The position numbers and the translations under genes were made by a program. The notes beneath the pieces are model-generated. The model made no database searches and was not told the DNA's origin. It was given only the letters and a program-made list of their open reading frames with translations. From positions 1-17,688 of the forward strand of contig JAOZNY010000041.1 in NCBI GenBank assembly GCA_029933565.1: a DNA stretch of 17,688 nt, given 5' to 3'. Positions 1-7,585 of this stretch are shown here, piece after piece. Origin of the DNA: Bacteroidales bacterium. Its GTDB lineage: Bacteria; Bacteroidota; Bacteroidia; Bacteroidales; F082. Numbering within the stretch: position 1 is the stretch's first letter; each line of letters opens with the position of its first letter.

Positions 1-106
1 GAGGCTTCCTTTAAGGGTCGTTATAGACGATGACGTTGATAGGCTGCAGGTGTAAAGCTGGTAACAGCAAAGCCGAGCAGTACTAATTACCCGTAGACTT
101 TTTAAC
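1..106 (+). rRNA. rrl: 23S rRNA, 3' end (partial)
   Basis: The first ~100 bases match the conserved 3' terminus of bacterial 23S rRNA, including the tract around GATGACGTTGATAGGC, the GGTAACAGC segment and the terminal GAGCAGTACTAATTACCC used in Bacteroidota. The gene enters from the left edge, so the 16S and most of the 23S lie upstream of the window on the + strand. The exact 3' end is set by processing and cannot be placed to the base; I put it at the T-run just after the ACTAATTACCCGTAGA segment. A 5S gene and terminator follow, as expected for the end of an rrn operon. Confidence 0.95.
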
Positions 107-214
107 ATCAATACTCTTTCATTATATTTATGAAAAGTGCTTCTTTTCTTGGCTAATTGTCATTATTGTTATTTTTTTTATCAAAGATATTTATCCGTAA
201 CTTTTTTTGCGGAT

Positions 215-235
215 CAAGAACTTTGGGTGACTATT
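215..235 (+). repeat. Near copy of the 5S rRNA 5' end in the 23S-5S spacer
   Basis: Bases 215-235 match 285-305 at 19 of 21 positions, a 70-bp offset. The copied segment spans the last bases before the 5S gene and its first ~14 bases (CTTTGGGTGA[C/T]TATT). Similarity stops after 235, so this is not a second 5S gene. The copy can pair locally (GGGTGAC at 225-231 with GTCAACCC at 275-282, one bulge). It could also pair with the 5S 3' strand (GGTGAC 226-231 with GTCGCC 395-400). Whether it is an accident of duplication or a processing signal is unknown. Confidence 0.6.
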
Positions 236-291
236 CCCTCCTTCGCTATGGTTTCGGCCGGCAAAGGCAGAGATGTCAACCCAGCAAGATC

Positions 292-403
292 TTTGGGTGA
301 TTATTGCGGCAAGGCCCACCTCTTCCCATTCCGAACAGAGTAGTTAAGCCTGCTAGCGCCAATGATACTGCCACACCAGGTGGGAAAGTAGGTCGTCGCC
401 AAA
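292..403 (+). rRNA. rrf: 5S ribosomal RNA
   Basis: About 112 nt with the canonical 5S landmarks: the CCCATTCCGAACAGAG loop region (326-341 area), the TTAAGCC segment after it, and a 3' half with ATGATACTGCC...GGTGGGAAAGTAGGTCG. Helix I forms between the ends: TTT (292-294) with AAA (401-403) and GGTGA (296-300) with TCGCC (396-400), leaving one G bulged. The gene lies ~185 nt after the 23S end with no tRNA in the spacer, and a strong terminator begins 10 nt later. Ends are taken from the helix and may shift by a base or two. Confidence 0.96.
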
Positions 404-412
404 GACTTTTTT

Positions 413-441
413 AAGCCTCGCATTTGCGAGGCTTTTTTTTT
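413..441 (+). terminator. Rho-independent terminator of the rRNA operon
   Basis: A GC-rich hairpin: AAGCCTCGC (413-421) pairs with GCGAGGCTT (426-434) around a 4-nt ATTT loop, and T433-T441 forms the U-tract. It starts 10 nt after the 5S gene, which is where an rrn operon should end. Confidence 0.93.
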
Positions 442-808
442 GGTTTTTTTTTGTTTCATATTAACAAAATTCAACCAGTAAAGGCTTGACCCCCTATCAG
501 CCAACTTGATATAAATCATCATCAGAAACTTCGTAAAACCCTATTTTTACAGAAACTTTTTTCGAATAAATAATAAATACGGCGAACCATTTCTTCAAAA
601 AAAACGTCTTATATATTAAATGGCAAATAATTGAAATCTCTATTGCCTAAATAATTGTTGTTATGTGTTAGTACTAAGTAGTTTGAAAAGCATACAATTT
701 AAAATTATTATTTTTAAGCATAGAGGTTGCCTTATTTAAGAATTTACGTAAATTGGTCAATTATTTTTTACTGTATTTAACATAATTTGCATATCAAAGT
801 AAAATAGT
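442..808. other. AT-rich intergenic region, no gene seen
   Basis: No ORF here has coding character on either strand, and there is no tRNA-like fold. The stretch is strongly AT-rich with short T and A runs. A weak 6-bp hairpin (GTAAAA...TTTTAC) occurs near 533-550. The promoter of the gene at 809 should lie here, but the two nearest -7-like sites (TAGTTTG near 680-686 and TAATTTG at 783-789) each have only one spacer base between TA and TTTG instead of the two in TAnnTTTG, so neither is called. Confidence 0.6.
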
Positions 809-3760
809 ATGAAGCGAAGATTTTTACCTTTAAGTTTGTTTTTGATAATCACATTGTTAGGAGGCTTTTTATTAAGTAATTCAGGCATGGTCAAGAGCAA
901 AAAGTATGTTCCAAGAACTTATCCAAAAGATGCACTTTCCAAAGGAAATACGCCATCGGCAGAGTATTTGAGACTTTTACGAAATAATCAAAATACTGGT
1001 CTGATTAATCCGGAAGATCTCTCAGTAGTTCAAAAACAGTTATCCATGATGGATAATACAAGATCTTTTGATATTTCCTGGAAGGAATTAGGGCCAGATA
1101 ATTTTGGAGGAAGAACAAGAGCAATTGTTTTTGATAAAAATGATGAATCTGGAAAAACAGCCTTTGCCGGTGCAGTTACAGGTGGTATATGGAAAACAAC
1201 CGACCTAGGAACTACATGGACAAAAATAAATCAGGAAACATCTAACTTAAATGTTTCTTGTATGACAGTTGCTGGAAATGGCATTTATGTTGGAACGGGA
1301 GAAAGTTTCTCTGCTAACGTTCACTCAGGCCTTGAGCAAATGGGTTATACAGGAGGTTTTATGGGCACAGGAATCTACAAATCAACAGATGGTGAAAATT
1401 TTACTCTATTAGGTTCAACAAGCCCCAACCTTAATAATGCGGATGGCGATTGGGCATTTGTAAACGAATTGGCCTACAACCAGTCAAATTCCAGACTATT
1501 TTCTGCTACTAACACTGGCTTAAAATATTCTGATGACGGTGGAGAATCTTGGTCAACAGCAAAGGATAGTGATGGAAACGAACTTTTGGCAAATGCAACT
1601 GATGTTCAGGCTGCAACAAACGGACTTGTTATAACATCTGTCGAAAACAAAACTTACGTTTCTTATGATGGCAATCCAAATGGATTTTTGCTAAGGTCAT
1701 ACGATGATTCAACTGGAATGATTCCTGTTACTAGTGTTAAAAGGATAGAATTTGCTATTGCTCCTTCTGATGAAAACATAGTTTACGCAAGTGTAGTTAA
1801 CCAGTTTGAAGAGATTTATAATGTTTATCGCTCAGCAAACAAAGGTGAAACCTGGGACATTGTTATGCCAGGGTCAGAATCCATGGTTATACTTGGTGGA
1901 CAAGGAGTTTATAATAATGCAATAAAGGTATTTCCAAACGATCCAAACAGAATTTTACTTGGAGGCATTAACCTTTGGGAAGGAAAAAGCATACAGGATG
2001 AAGGTTTCTTTGCATGGGAGAATATCTCACAAGGATTTATGAGTACTGGTTTCCCAGATTATTTGCATGTTGACCAACATGTTTATGCTTTCAGGCCTGG
2101 ATATGACGACCAATTTTTGGTTGGAACCGACGGCGGTGTATATATTGGAGATTATTCACAAGGAGTTTTTACTTACCAACCAGGCAACAGAAACTATAAT
2201 ACATCACAGTTTTATTCAGTTGGATATTCAGGTGTTGCGCGATATGTAATTGGTGGCTCACAGGATAATGGCTCAATTCTTATTACCGGTACAGGAAATA
2301 CTAACCAACAAGGTAAAGAAATTATGGGTGGTGGATTTGCATTCCAAAATGGTGGAGATGGTGGTCCTGCCGCTGTTTCACTAATTAATAAAAATGTAGT
2401 AGTTGTAAGTTCAACTTATGGAGACATTAGAAGATCGGATGATGCTGGTGAGAATTATTCTACTAACGATCAGTTTTTGGATGGTATTGGAAACATAAAT
2501 TCATTTAAAACTCCTTTAGCACTTTGGGAAAGTTTTGACAACCCAAACAGTCGTGATTCAATTAAGTTCTATAACAGAACAGAAAACACTATTGCAGCAG
2601 GAACTGAAACCATGGCACAAAGTGCAAATAGCGACCAACCATTTTATTTTAATATGCCTAATGAATTAGTTTCTGGTGATTCAGTAATAATTGTTGACCC
2701 TGTTTCATCAAGATTTTTCCTTGCTACTGCAAACAATATATACATGGTTAGTGATCTTCATGATTTTACAAAAACACCTGATTGGTGGAAAATTGCCAAT
2801 AATGACAATACTGTTTATGGTGGTGTACCACATTGTATAGCATTCTCAGGAGATGCCAATCATTTATTTGTTGGAAATCAAAGTGGAGAAGTATTTAGAA
2901 TTTCCAATCTGGCTCTTGCATATAATTTTGATCGTGCAGACGTAACAAGTCCTTCATGTATAGTATCGGTTGAAAAATTACCAATTTATATTCCTGGAAC
3001 AACAGAAGAAATATCTCAGATAGTAACTTCAATTTCAGTGGACCCACAAAATTCGAATAGAATTATTGTAACCTTTGGAAATTATGGTAATGAACAATAT
3101 GTAATGTTTAGCGACAATGCACTTGCTCAAACACCTGACTTTAATTCAAAGCAAGGTAACTTACCTCTTATGCCTGTTTACTCATCATTGATTGAAATGA
3201 AAGAAGGAAATATTGCATTATTGGGTACGGAACATGGTGTGTTCAGCACAGAAAATATTAATTCTAGTTCACCTGTATGGGAAAAGGACGATGAGACGAT
3301 GGGAAGTGTTCCTGTATTTGAAATTAAGCAACAATTAATTGGTCAGGAGAAAATGACTGTTCAGGTTGGAGATGATGAATTTGTTTTTGATGGAGCCACA
3401 AATAAAGGAAATATTTATGTTGCTACCTATGGTAGAGGCTTATTTTATACAAGTCGTTTCTGGCAACCCACAACAGGCATAAACGAAATTTTTGAGTCAA
3501 ACAATTCTTACCTCCAGTTAAAAGTATATCCTAATCCTACATCGCATAACATTAGTATTGTAATTGAAAGCAAAGCAAATGCCAGTGCGTTTATTGCAAT
3601 TTATGACTTAAACGGAAGATTAGTATTTAGCGATAATAAAATGATTTCTCAAGGGTCGAACACATTACCTCTTGAAGTATCAAGTTTAACTAAAGGTACT
3701 TATCTAATAAAAACTCAGGTTGAAGGGGAGACATATTCCAATAAACTGATAGTTAATTAA
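809..3760 (+). CDS. T9SS-exported BNR/Asp-box beta-propeller protein
   Basis: A 983-residue secreted protein. Residues 1-~26 form a signal peptide (KRR followed by a long Leu/Ile/Phe core). The body carries at least five Asp-box loops of the sialidase/Vps10 type: KTTDLGTTWTKI (129-140), KSTDGENFTLL (191-201), YSDDGGESWST (240-250), RSANKGETWDIV (341-352) and RSDDAGENYST (542-552). The entry motif LGPDNFGGRTRAI (94-106) and LVGTDGGVY (437-445) also fit large VPS10/BNR propellers. Residues 904-983 are a type A T9SS sorting domain (VYPNPT...GTYLIKTQ...KLIVN), so the protein should cross the outer membrane by T9SS and be anchored or released. Asp-boxes are structural and do not prove sialidase activity; I see no catalytic Arg-triad context I could assign. 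Its substrate is unknown. A second T9SS cargo starts 30 nt downstream and is probably co-transcribed. Confidence 0.9.
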   Translation: MKRRFLPLSLFLIITLLGGFLLSNSGMVKSKKYVPRTYPKDALSKGNTPSAEYLRLLRNNQNTGLINPEDLSVVQKQLSMMDNTRSFDISWKELGPDNFGGRTRAIVFDKNDESGKTAFAGAVTGGIWKTTDLGTTWTKINQETSNLNVSCMTVAGNGIYVGTGESFSANVHSGLEQMGYTGGFMGTGIYKSTDGENFTLLGSTSPNLNNADGDWAFVNELAYNQSNSRLFSATNTGLKYSDDGGESWSTAKDSDGNELLANATDVQAATNGLVITSVENKTYVSYDGNPNGFLLRSYDDSTGMIPVTSVKRIEFAIAPSDENIVYASVVNQFEEIYNVYRSANKGETWDIVMPGSESMVILGGQGVYNNAIKVFPNDPNRILLGGINLWEGKSIQDEGFFAWENISQGFMSTGFPDYLHVDQHVYAFRPGYDDQFLVGTDGGVYIGDYSQGVFTYQPGNRNYNTSQFYSVGYSGVARYVIGGSQDNGSILITGTGNTNQQGKEIMGGGFAFQNGGDGGPAAVSLINKNVVVVSSTYGDIRRSDDAGENYSTNDQFLDGIGNINSFKTPLALWESFDNPNSRDSIKFYNRTENTIAAGTETMAQSANSDQPFYFNMPNELVSGDSVIIVDPVSSRFFLATANNIYMVSDLHDFTKTPDWWKIANNDNTVYGGVPHCIAFSGDANHLFVGNQSGEVFRISNLALAYNFDRADVTSPSCIVSVEKLPIYIPGTTEEISQIVTSISVDPQNSNRIIVTFGNYGNEQYVMFSDNALAQTPDFNSKQGNLPLMPVYSSLIEMKEGNIALLGTEHGVFSTENINSSSPVWEKDDETMGSVPVFEIKQQLIGQEKMTVQVGDDEFVFDGATNKGNIYVATYGRGLFYTSRFWQPTTGINEIFESNNSYLQLKVYPNPTSHNISIVIESKANASAFIAIYDLNGRLVFSDNKMISQGSNTLPLEVSSLTKGTYLIKTQVEGETYSNKLIVN

Positions 3761-3790
3761 TAATTAAGAAAAAAAGAAAAAAATACAGAT

Positions 3791-6076
3791 ATGAAAAATC
3801 TATATTACATAATTAGTCTATTCATGTTATTAACGTCTGTTTCACTCTACAGTCAAGATAGGGTTTACGCACCAAATTTAACTTTCCCAGAAGATAGCGA
3901 AACAGGTCTTTCACCAGATGTAACACTTGATTGGAATGCTGTTACAGGAGAAACACTAACTGTGTTATACGAATTACAACTTTCTAATACTAGCGATTTT
4001 GTTGATGCTGTTACATTTCCGAAGACAGAAGTTACAGCTATGGAAATGGAGGATTTATTCTTTGGAACATTATATTTCTGGAGAGTGAAGGCTTACGATG
4101 GTGAAGAAATATCTGATTGGTCGGAAGCATGGTCTTTTACCACAGCAACCTCAATTGAAATGGAAGATCCGTCAGATGGTGAAATGGTATTTGCTGATCC
4201 AAATATTACGTGGGATGAAATGACAGGATTACTAAAATACCAAATACAAATAGACACATCTTATATTTGGAACAGTGTTGTTCTAGAAACATCTGAGGAC
4301 ATCTTAAGTTCTTTTATTATTGATGAGAATAATATGTGGCTTGTTGGAACCTCTGGTTTGGTTTTACATTATGATGGAATTTTATGGAATACTGTTGATG
4401 CCGGCACTACCGAAGATTTGAATGATATTTATTTTGTTGATGCAAGTAATGGATTTATTGCAGGAACTGGCGGCACCTTCCTTATTTATGATGGCACAAA
4501 TTGGACATCAGTTGATCCTGGTGTTACTGACAACCTAAATGGTGTTGCCTTTTTAGATGCCGACAATGGCTATCTGGTAGGTGACGATGGTTTAATTCTA
4601 CAATATGCCTCAGGTACATTTACAACTGAAATTGCAAAAGATGAAAATGGTGACGATATCACAAAAGATTTCTACGACATTGATGTAATAGATGCCAACA
4701 ACTACTGGGCATGTGGAAAGAGTAAATACATTGTTAATTACGATGGAAGTACATGGACCGGAGGAGTAGTAGGCGGAAAAGACCATTATGCAATTTGGTT
4801 TAATAATGCTAATGATGGTTGGGTTGCTAGTAAATCTGGCAGAGTACAACATTTTGATGGTACAGATTGGACAGAAACTGAAACCGATGGCGATAATTTA
4901 TTCAGCATTAGTTTTGATGGAGGTATAGGATACGCTGTTGGAAAAAACGGAACCATGCTAGTATTTGATGGAGGAGAATGGACACTAATTACTGCAGGAA
5001 CCGCTGAAACCCTTAATACAGTTTATCTTAAGGATGGTAATGGCATTGCAGGTGGCGATGGTGGAACATTCATAAATAAATCAGGCGAAGGTTTCAATAG
5101 TCCTTATGCGAAAGTAATCAGTGTTATTCCTGATTCAACAAATTATGATATGAATAATTTGTTGTTTGGAAAATCTTTTTATTACAGAATGAGAGGAGTT
5201 CACAGTATTGATACTTCTGCATGGTCAAGTGCTAAATCAATGATTACGTACCCTTATCCTGAGCCTGACTCACCTTCTGATGGTAGTGATGACGAACAGT
5301 TGAGAATTGTTTTTGAGTGGGAAGAGTATAGTGGAGTAACCAGGTATTACCTTTCTGTTTCACCAAACGAAGATTTTTTACCTGCTTTTAATTTCCCTAG
5401 CGACTCGAATTCTTATGAACTAAATGATTTTGAATTTGGTGAGCAATATTACTGGAGAGTTAGGGCTGAGCACTCAGAAGATATTTCTGACTGGAGTGAT
5501 GTTTACACTTTTACAACTCTAAATACAATTGAATTAGTTTCACCTGAAAATAATGCAACTGACGTAAACAAATGTCCCAAATTTGAATGGGTTGAAGTTC
5601 TGGGAGCAACTGCTTACGAACTTTGGGTTGACACTGACGATAACTTCTCGAATCCAAACGTATTTATTACAGAAGATAATTTCAATCAATGTCAAAGTAG
5701 TATGGATGAAGGAGCATCTTACTTCTGGAAAGTGAGAGGAATTGCTGGTCTGGATACTTCTAACTGGAGTCCTGATTGGACATTTAAAGTTGAAAGTGTT
5801 GGCATTGATGATATTTTTACCCAGAAATCTCTGGAAATTTATCCTAACCCTTCAACAGGAGAATTCACCTTAGATATTAATAGTGTTGATGCAGCAATCT
5901 ACCACATAAGCATTAGTGATATGGGTGGTAAAACTATTTATAATACTAAGTTTAACTGTAAGCAAGGTAATAATCAATTAGAGTTAGACCTTAGTGGATC
6001 AGTTACTAATGGAGCATATATGATAAATGTAAGCCGTGAAAATACTACGGTAAACAAACGCTTGTTTATTAAATAA
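3791..6076 (+). CDS. T9SS-exported FN3-like / seven-bladed propeller mosaic protein
   Basis: A 761-residue secreted protein with a signal peptide (1-~21, cut near SLYS-QD). Visible modules are an FN3-like domain (~25-119, ending FWRVKA...WSFTT), the first half of a second FN3-like domain (~120-163), a propeller of seven repeats (~164-434), the second half of that FN3-like domain (~436-487), two more FN3-like domains (~488-577 and ~578-668), and a type A T9SS sorting domain (~681-761, YPNPSTGEF...NKRLFIK). Each propeller repeat follows the pattern F-x-D-x-x-x-G-[FY]-x-x-G-x-x-G-x-[IL]-x-x-[YF]-DG-x-x-W, resembling Ycf48/BNR-type blades. No catalytic motif is evident, so a surface adhesin or glycan/protein-binding role is only inference. 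It follows the previous T9SS gene by 30 nt and is closed by a strong terminator, so the two likely form an operon. Confidence 0.9.
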   Translation: MKNLYYIISLFMLLTSVSLYSQDRVYAPNLTFPEDSETGLSPDVTLDWNAVTGETLTVLYELQLSNTSDFVDAVTFPKTEVTAMEMEDLFFGTLYFWRVKAYDGEEISDWSEAWSFTTATSIEMEDPSDGEMVFADPNITWDEMTGLLKYQIQIDTSYIWNSVVLETSEDILSSFIIDENNMWLVGTSGLVLHYDGILWNTVDAGTTEDLNDIYFVDASNGFIAGTGGTFLIYDGTNWTSVDPGVTDNLNGVAFLDADNGYLVGDDGLILQYASGTFTTEIAKDENGDDITKDFYDIDVIDANNYWACGKSKYIVNYDGSTWTGGVVGGKDHYAIWFNNANDGWVASKSGRVQHFDGTDWTETETDGDNLFSISFDGGIGYAVGKNGTMLVFDGGEWTLITAGTAETLNTVYLKDGNGIAGGDGGTFINKSGEGFNSPYAKVISVIPDSTNYDMNNLLFGKSFYYRMRGVHSIDTSAWSSAKSMITYPYPEPDSPSDGSDDEQLRIVFEWEEYSGVTRYYLSVSPNEDFLPAFNFPSDSNSYELNDFEFGEQYYWRVRAEHSEDISDWSDVYTFTTLNTIELVSPENNATDVNKCPKFEWVEVLGATAYELWVDTDDNFSNPNVFITEDNFNQCQSSMDEGASYFWKVRGIAGLDTSNWSPDWTFKVESVGIDDIFTQKSLEIYPNPSTGEFTLDINSVDAAIYHISISDMGGKTIYNTKFNCKQGNNQLELDLSGSVTNGAYMINVSRENTTVNKRLFIK

Positions 6077-6093
6077 ACACAAGATATTTAATT

Positions 6094-6133
6094 AAAAAGG
6101 ACTCTTTAGTTGAAACTAAAGAGTCCTTTTTTT
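6094..6133 (+). terminator. Strong intrinsic terminator after the T9SS gene pair
   Basis: A perfect 17-bp stem: 6094-6110 (AAAAAGGACTCTTTAGT) pairs with 6115-6131 around a TGAA loop, followed by T's to 6133. The A-run on the left arm means it could act in both directions, but both flanking genes are on the + strand. It ends only 12 nt before the next start codon, so the rhodanese gene must rely on read-through, on a promoter that overlaps this element, or on an internal promoter. Confidence 0.9.
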
Positions 6134-6145
6134 ATACCCCTAATT

Positions 6146-6514
6146 ATGATGGATGAAGAAATTTTTTGGAAAAAGTTAAATGATAAACTATCAAACGATA
6201 AATGGCAATACGTTGATTATTACGGTCTACAATCGTTCTTAAGGAATAAACAGGAATTGGTTGTTGTTGATGTATCGGGCGAGGATAACAGTAAATACTT
6301 CCATCATCCTAAAATAGATTATTTAAATATTTCACTAAAAGTTATTATTGACAGTCTTACTAAACTAAAAAATCAAAACAAAATGATTATTTGTGTTTGT
6401 GCGGGTGGGCCAAAGAGTGCTGTGGCTGCTCAAATCCTTAGGTTTAAAGGAATGGATGCATATTATCTATCGGGAGGAATTGAGGCAATTGCCAAACAAC
6501 CACAATCAATTTAG
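6146..6514 (+). CDS. Single-domain rhodanese-like protein
   Basis: A 122-residue cytoplasmic protein made of one rhodanese domain, the fold used for sulfur transfer from a cysteine persulfide. The active-site Cys is present: C85 begins a six-residue loop CAGGPK-S, matching the family's C-x-x-G-x-[RK]-S. It is followed by the helix SAVAAQILRFKGM and the closing L-SGGIEA (108-114), close to the usual L-x-GGI-x-A. Length is typical of single-domain rhodaneses. The frame stays open upstream to a TTG at 6110, but that would put 12 codons inside the terminator stem and loop; I therefore choose ATG 6146 (ATG 6149 is the next codon and equally possible). The stop overlaps by four bases (TTAG) with the stop of the convergent gene. 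The sulfur acceptor cannot be told from context. Confidence 0.87.
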   Translation: MMDEEIFWKKLNDKLSNDKWQYVDYYGLQSFLRNKQELVVVDVSGEDNSKYFHHPKIDYLNISLKVIIDSLTKLKNQNKMIICVCAGGPKSAVAAQILRFKGMDAYYLSGGIEAIAKQPQSI

Positions 6515-7284
6515 TATTTATTGAATCTTTTACCCCAACTAAAACTAATATAAAACTGAGGGAAAAAGATTTGGTTTTCATTGGATGCCATCACGGTCAT
6601 TCCTACTGGAAGCACATCGATGGTTGTTCCTACTTCAAGAGTTTTAATTTTTGTACTTATTGTTCCAAACTCAAAATTCATCCCAAGTTTAAAATACATC
6701 CCCGGATGCAAACTAATTTCATTTAAACCTTTCGAGAATGGTGCTCTTCCAAATTCATCAAGCCAATTACGATTATCAGGATCAATATCATAAACCTCAG
6801 GACGTATTTCATAATTATTTCCATCTTCAGATTCATAAATCACATAAATGTAATATGGTTTTGCAATCCCCAAACTAAAACCAGTGGCATAAATAAACCT
6901 AAGTTCAACCCCTCCCCAATAAGGTTTACGGTTTAATAACTTCTTCCAGGCCACACCGCCACGCAAAAAGAAAGCCTCATTTGTTTTACCAAAAACATAT
7001 TTTCTGGCATTCTGATAAGGCTTAAGAAGTTTAATCTGTTTAAATGAACGATAAAACACAAAATCGAATTCTAACATTCGTGTCTTAAAAATTGAGAGGC
7101 GCTTTCCTGTTCTGTATTGTACTCCTAAACCTAAATTATGGCTGATAATACCGTACGTTTTTGTCCTATTGTAAAGTATTTGATTTTCTAATGTATCGGA
7201 TGTTTCCGTATCGAATTGCGCAAATGTGTCAATGCCACAAAGCGACATTGCAAGGAAAAGTAGTATGTACACATGACTTTTCAT
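6511..7284 (-). CDS. Putative outer-membrane beta-barrel protein, conserved in Bacteroidota
   Basis: 257 residues with a signal peptide (1-~22, MKSHVYILLFLAMSLCGIDTFA before QFD). The mature part alternates aromatic/hydrophobic with polar residues in strand-length runs (GIISHNLGLGVQYRTG, MLEFDFVFYRSF, AFFLRGGVAWK, WGGVELRFIYATGFSLGIAKPYYIYVIY), and it ends in a strand with an aromatic pattern (FFPQFYISFSW) as outer-membrane barrels often do. The combination NARKYVFGKTN...LRGG...GVELR...G-SLG-AKPYY resembles a Bacteroidota family I recognise only as hypothetical barrel proteins. Function and ligand are unknown. A small lipoprotein gene starts 54 nt upstream on the same strand and is probably co-transcribed. 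The 3' end overlaps the rhodanese stop by four bases. Confidence 0.8.
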   Translation of the reverse strand: MKSHVYILLFLAMSLCGIDTFAQFDTETSDTLENQILYNRTKTYGIISHNLGLGVQYRTGKRLSIFKTRMLEFDFVFYRSFKQIKLLKPYQNARKYVFGKTNEAFFLRGGVAWKKLLNRKPYWGGVELRFIYATGFSLGIAKPYYIYVIYESEDGNNYEIRPEVYDIDPDNRNWLDEFGRAPFSKGLNEISLHPGMYFKLGMNFEFGTISTKIKTLEVGTTIDVLPVGMTVMASNENQIFFPQFYISFSWGKRFNKY

Positions 7285-7338
7285 AGCAAATGATAAATTA
7301 CCAAAGGGGTAATCAGTAAAATAAAAAAAGAAAGTTAT

Positions 7339-7467
7339 CTAGTACTTTGCTTCTTTTTGGTACTTATGGGTTTCTCCATAAGCTGCACATTTACTTGATG
7401 ATGTGCATGAACTAGCAAAAACAACTAACATTGCAAAGGCAAAAACAAGCGTTAATATTTTCTTCAT
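7339..7467 (-). CDS. Small lipoprotein, 42 residues
   Basis: A short ORF with full lipoprotein structure: Lys-Lys start, hydrophobic core (ILTLVFAFAMLVVFA) and a lipobox-like ASS-C with Cys21. The mature part is only 22 residues, starting CTSSSKC and carrying CAAYGE then KYQKEAKY. I recall very short Bacteroidota lipoproteins that share this C-AAYGE / KYQKE tail, but their role is unknown. No Asp/Glu follows the Cys, so a surface-export signal is not obvious. The -3 lipobox residue is Ala rather than Leu, which this phylum tolerates. It precedes the barrel gene by 54 nt on the same strand and may be its partner. A second Cys (C27) in the mature peptide is conserved in the tail motif as I remember it. 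Confidence 0.75.
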   Translation of the reverse strand: MKKILTLVFAFAMLVVFASSCTSSSKCAAYGETHKYQKEAKY

Positions 7468-7481
7468 AACTTAACGATATC

Positions 7482-7515
7482 GAAATTTAAATGATTGGTT
7501 TCTGTTATTGACAAA
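7482..7515 (-). promoter_or_regulatory. Possible promoter of the lipoprotein/barrel unit
   Basis: Read on the minus strand there is TTTG (plus 7512-7515), a 22-nt gap, then TAAATTTC (plus 7482-7489), one base off the Bacteroidota -7 consensus TAnnTTTG. A start site near 7475 would give an 8-nt leader to the ATG at 7467. The mismatch in the final G keeps confidence low. Confidence 0.3.
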
Positions 7516-7585
7516 GAAAAACAGATTTTACATAAATAACAAGCATTTTCGCATATTATTGTTAAGTTTACCCAAAAAAAAGTTT

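Noticed and set aside
137..343. 68-residue open frame across the spacer and 5S gene
   Set aside because: It runs through structural RNA and shows no protein-like composition.
676..789. Promoter-like TAGTTTG and TAATTTG sites before the gene at 809
   Set aside because: Both have one base, not two, between TA and TTTG, and no TTG lies at the right distance.
809..3760. Sialidase activity from the Asp-box repeats
   Set aside because: Asp-boxes are structural in many propellers; no sialidase FRIP/Arg-triad context could be identified.
6110..6145. TTG start extending the rhodanese by 12 residues
   Set aside because: The codons lie in the loop and right arm of a perfect 17-bp terminator; ATG 6146/6149 fits the domain and needs no such overlap.
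7508..7585. TTG start extending Ung by 26 residues
   Set aside because: The extra segment is basic and unlike Ung N-termini; the ATG at 7586 gives the normal family length.
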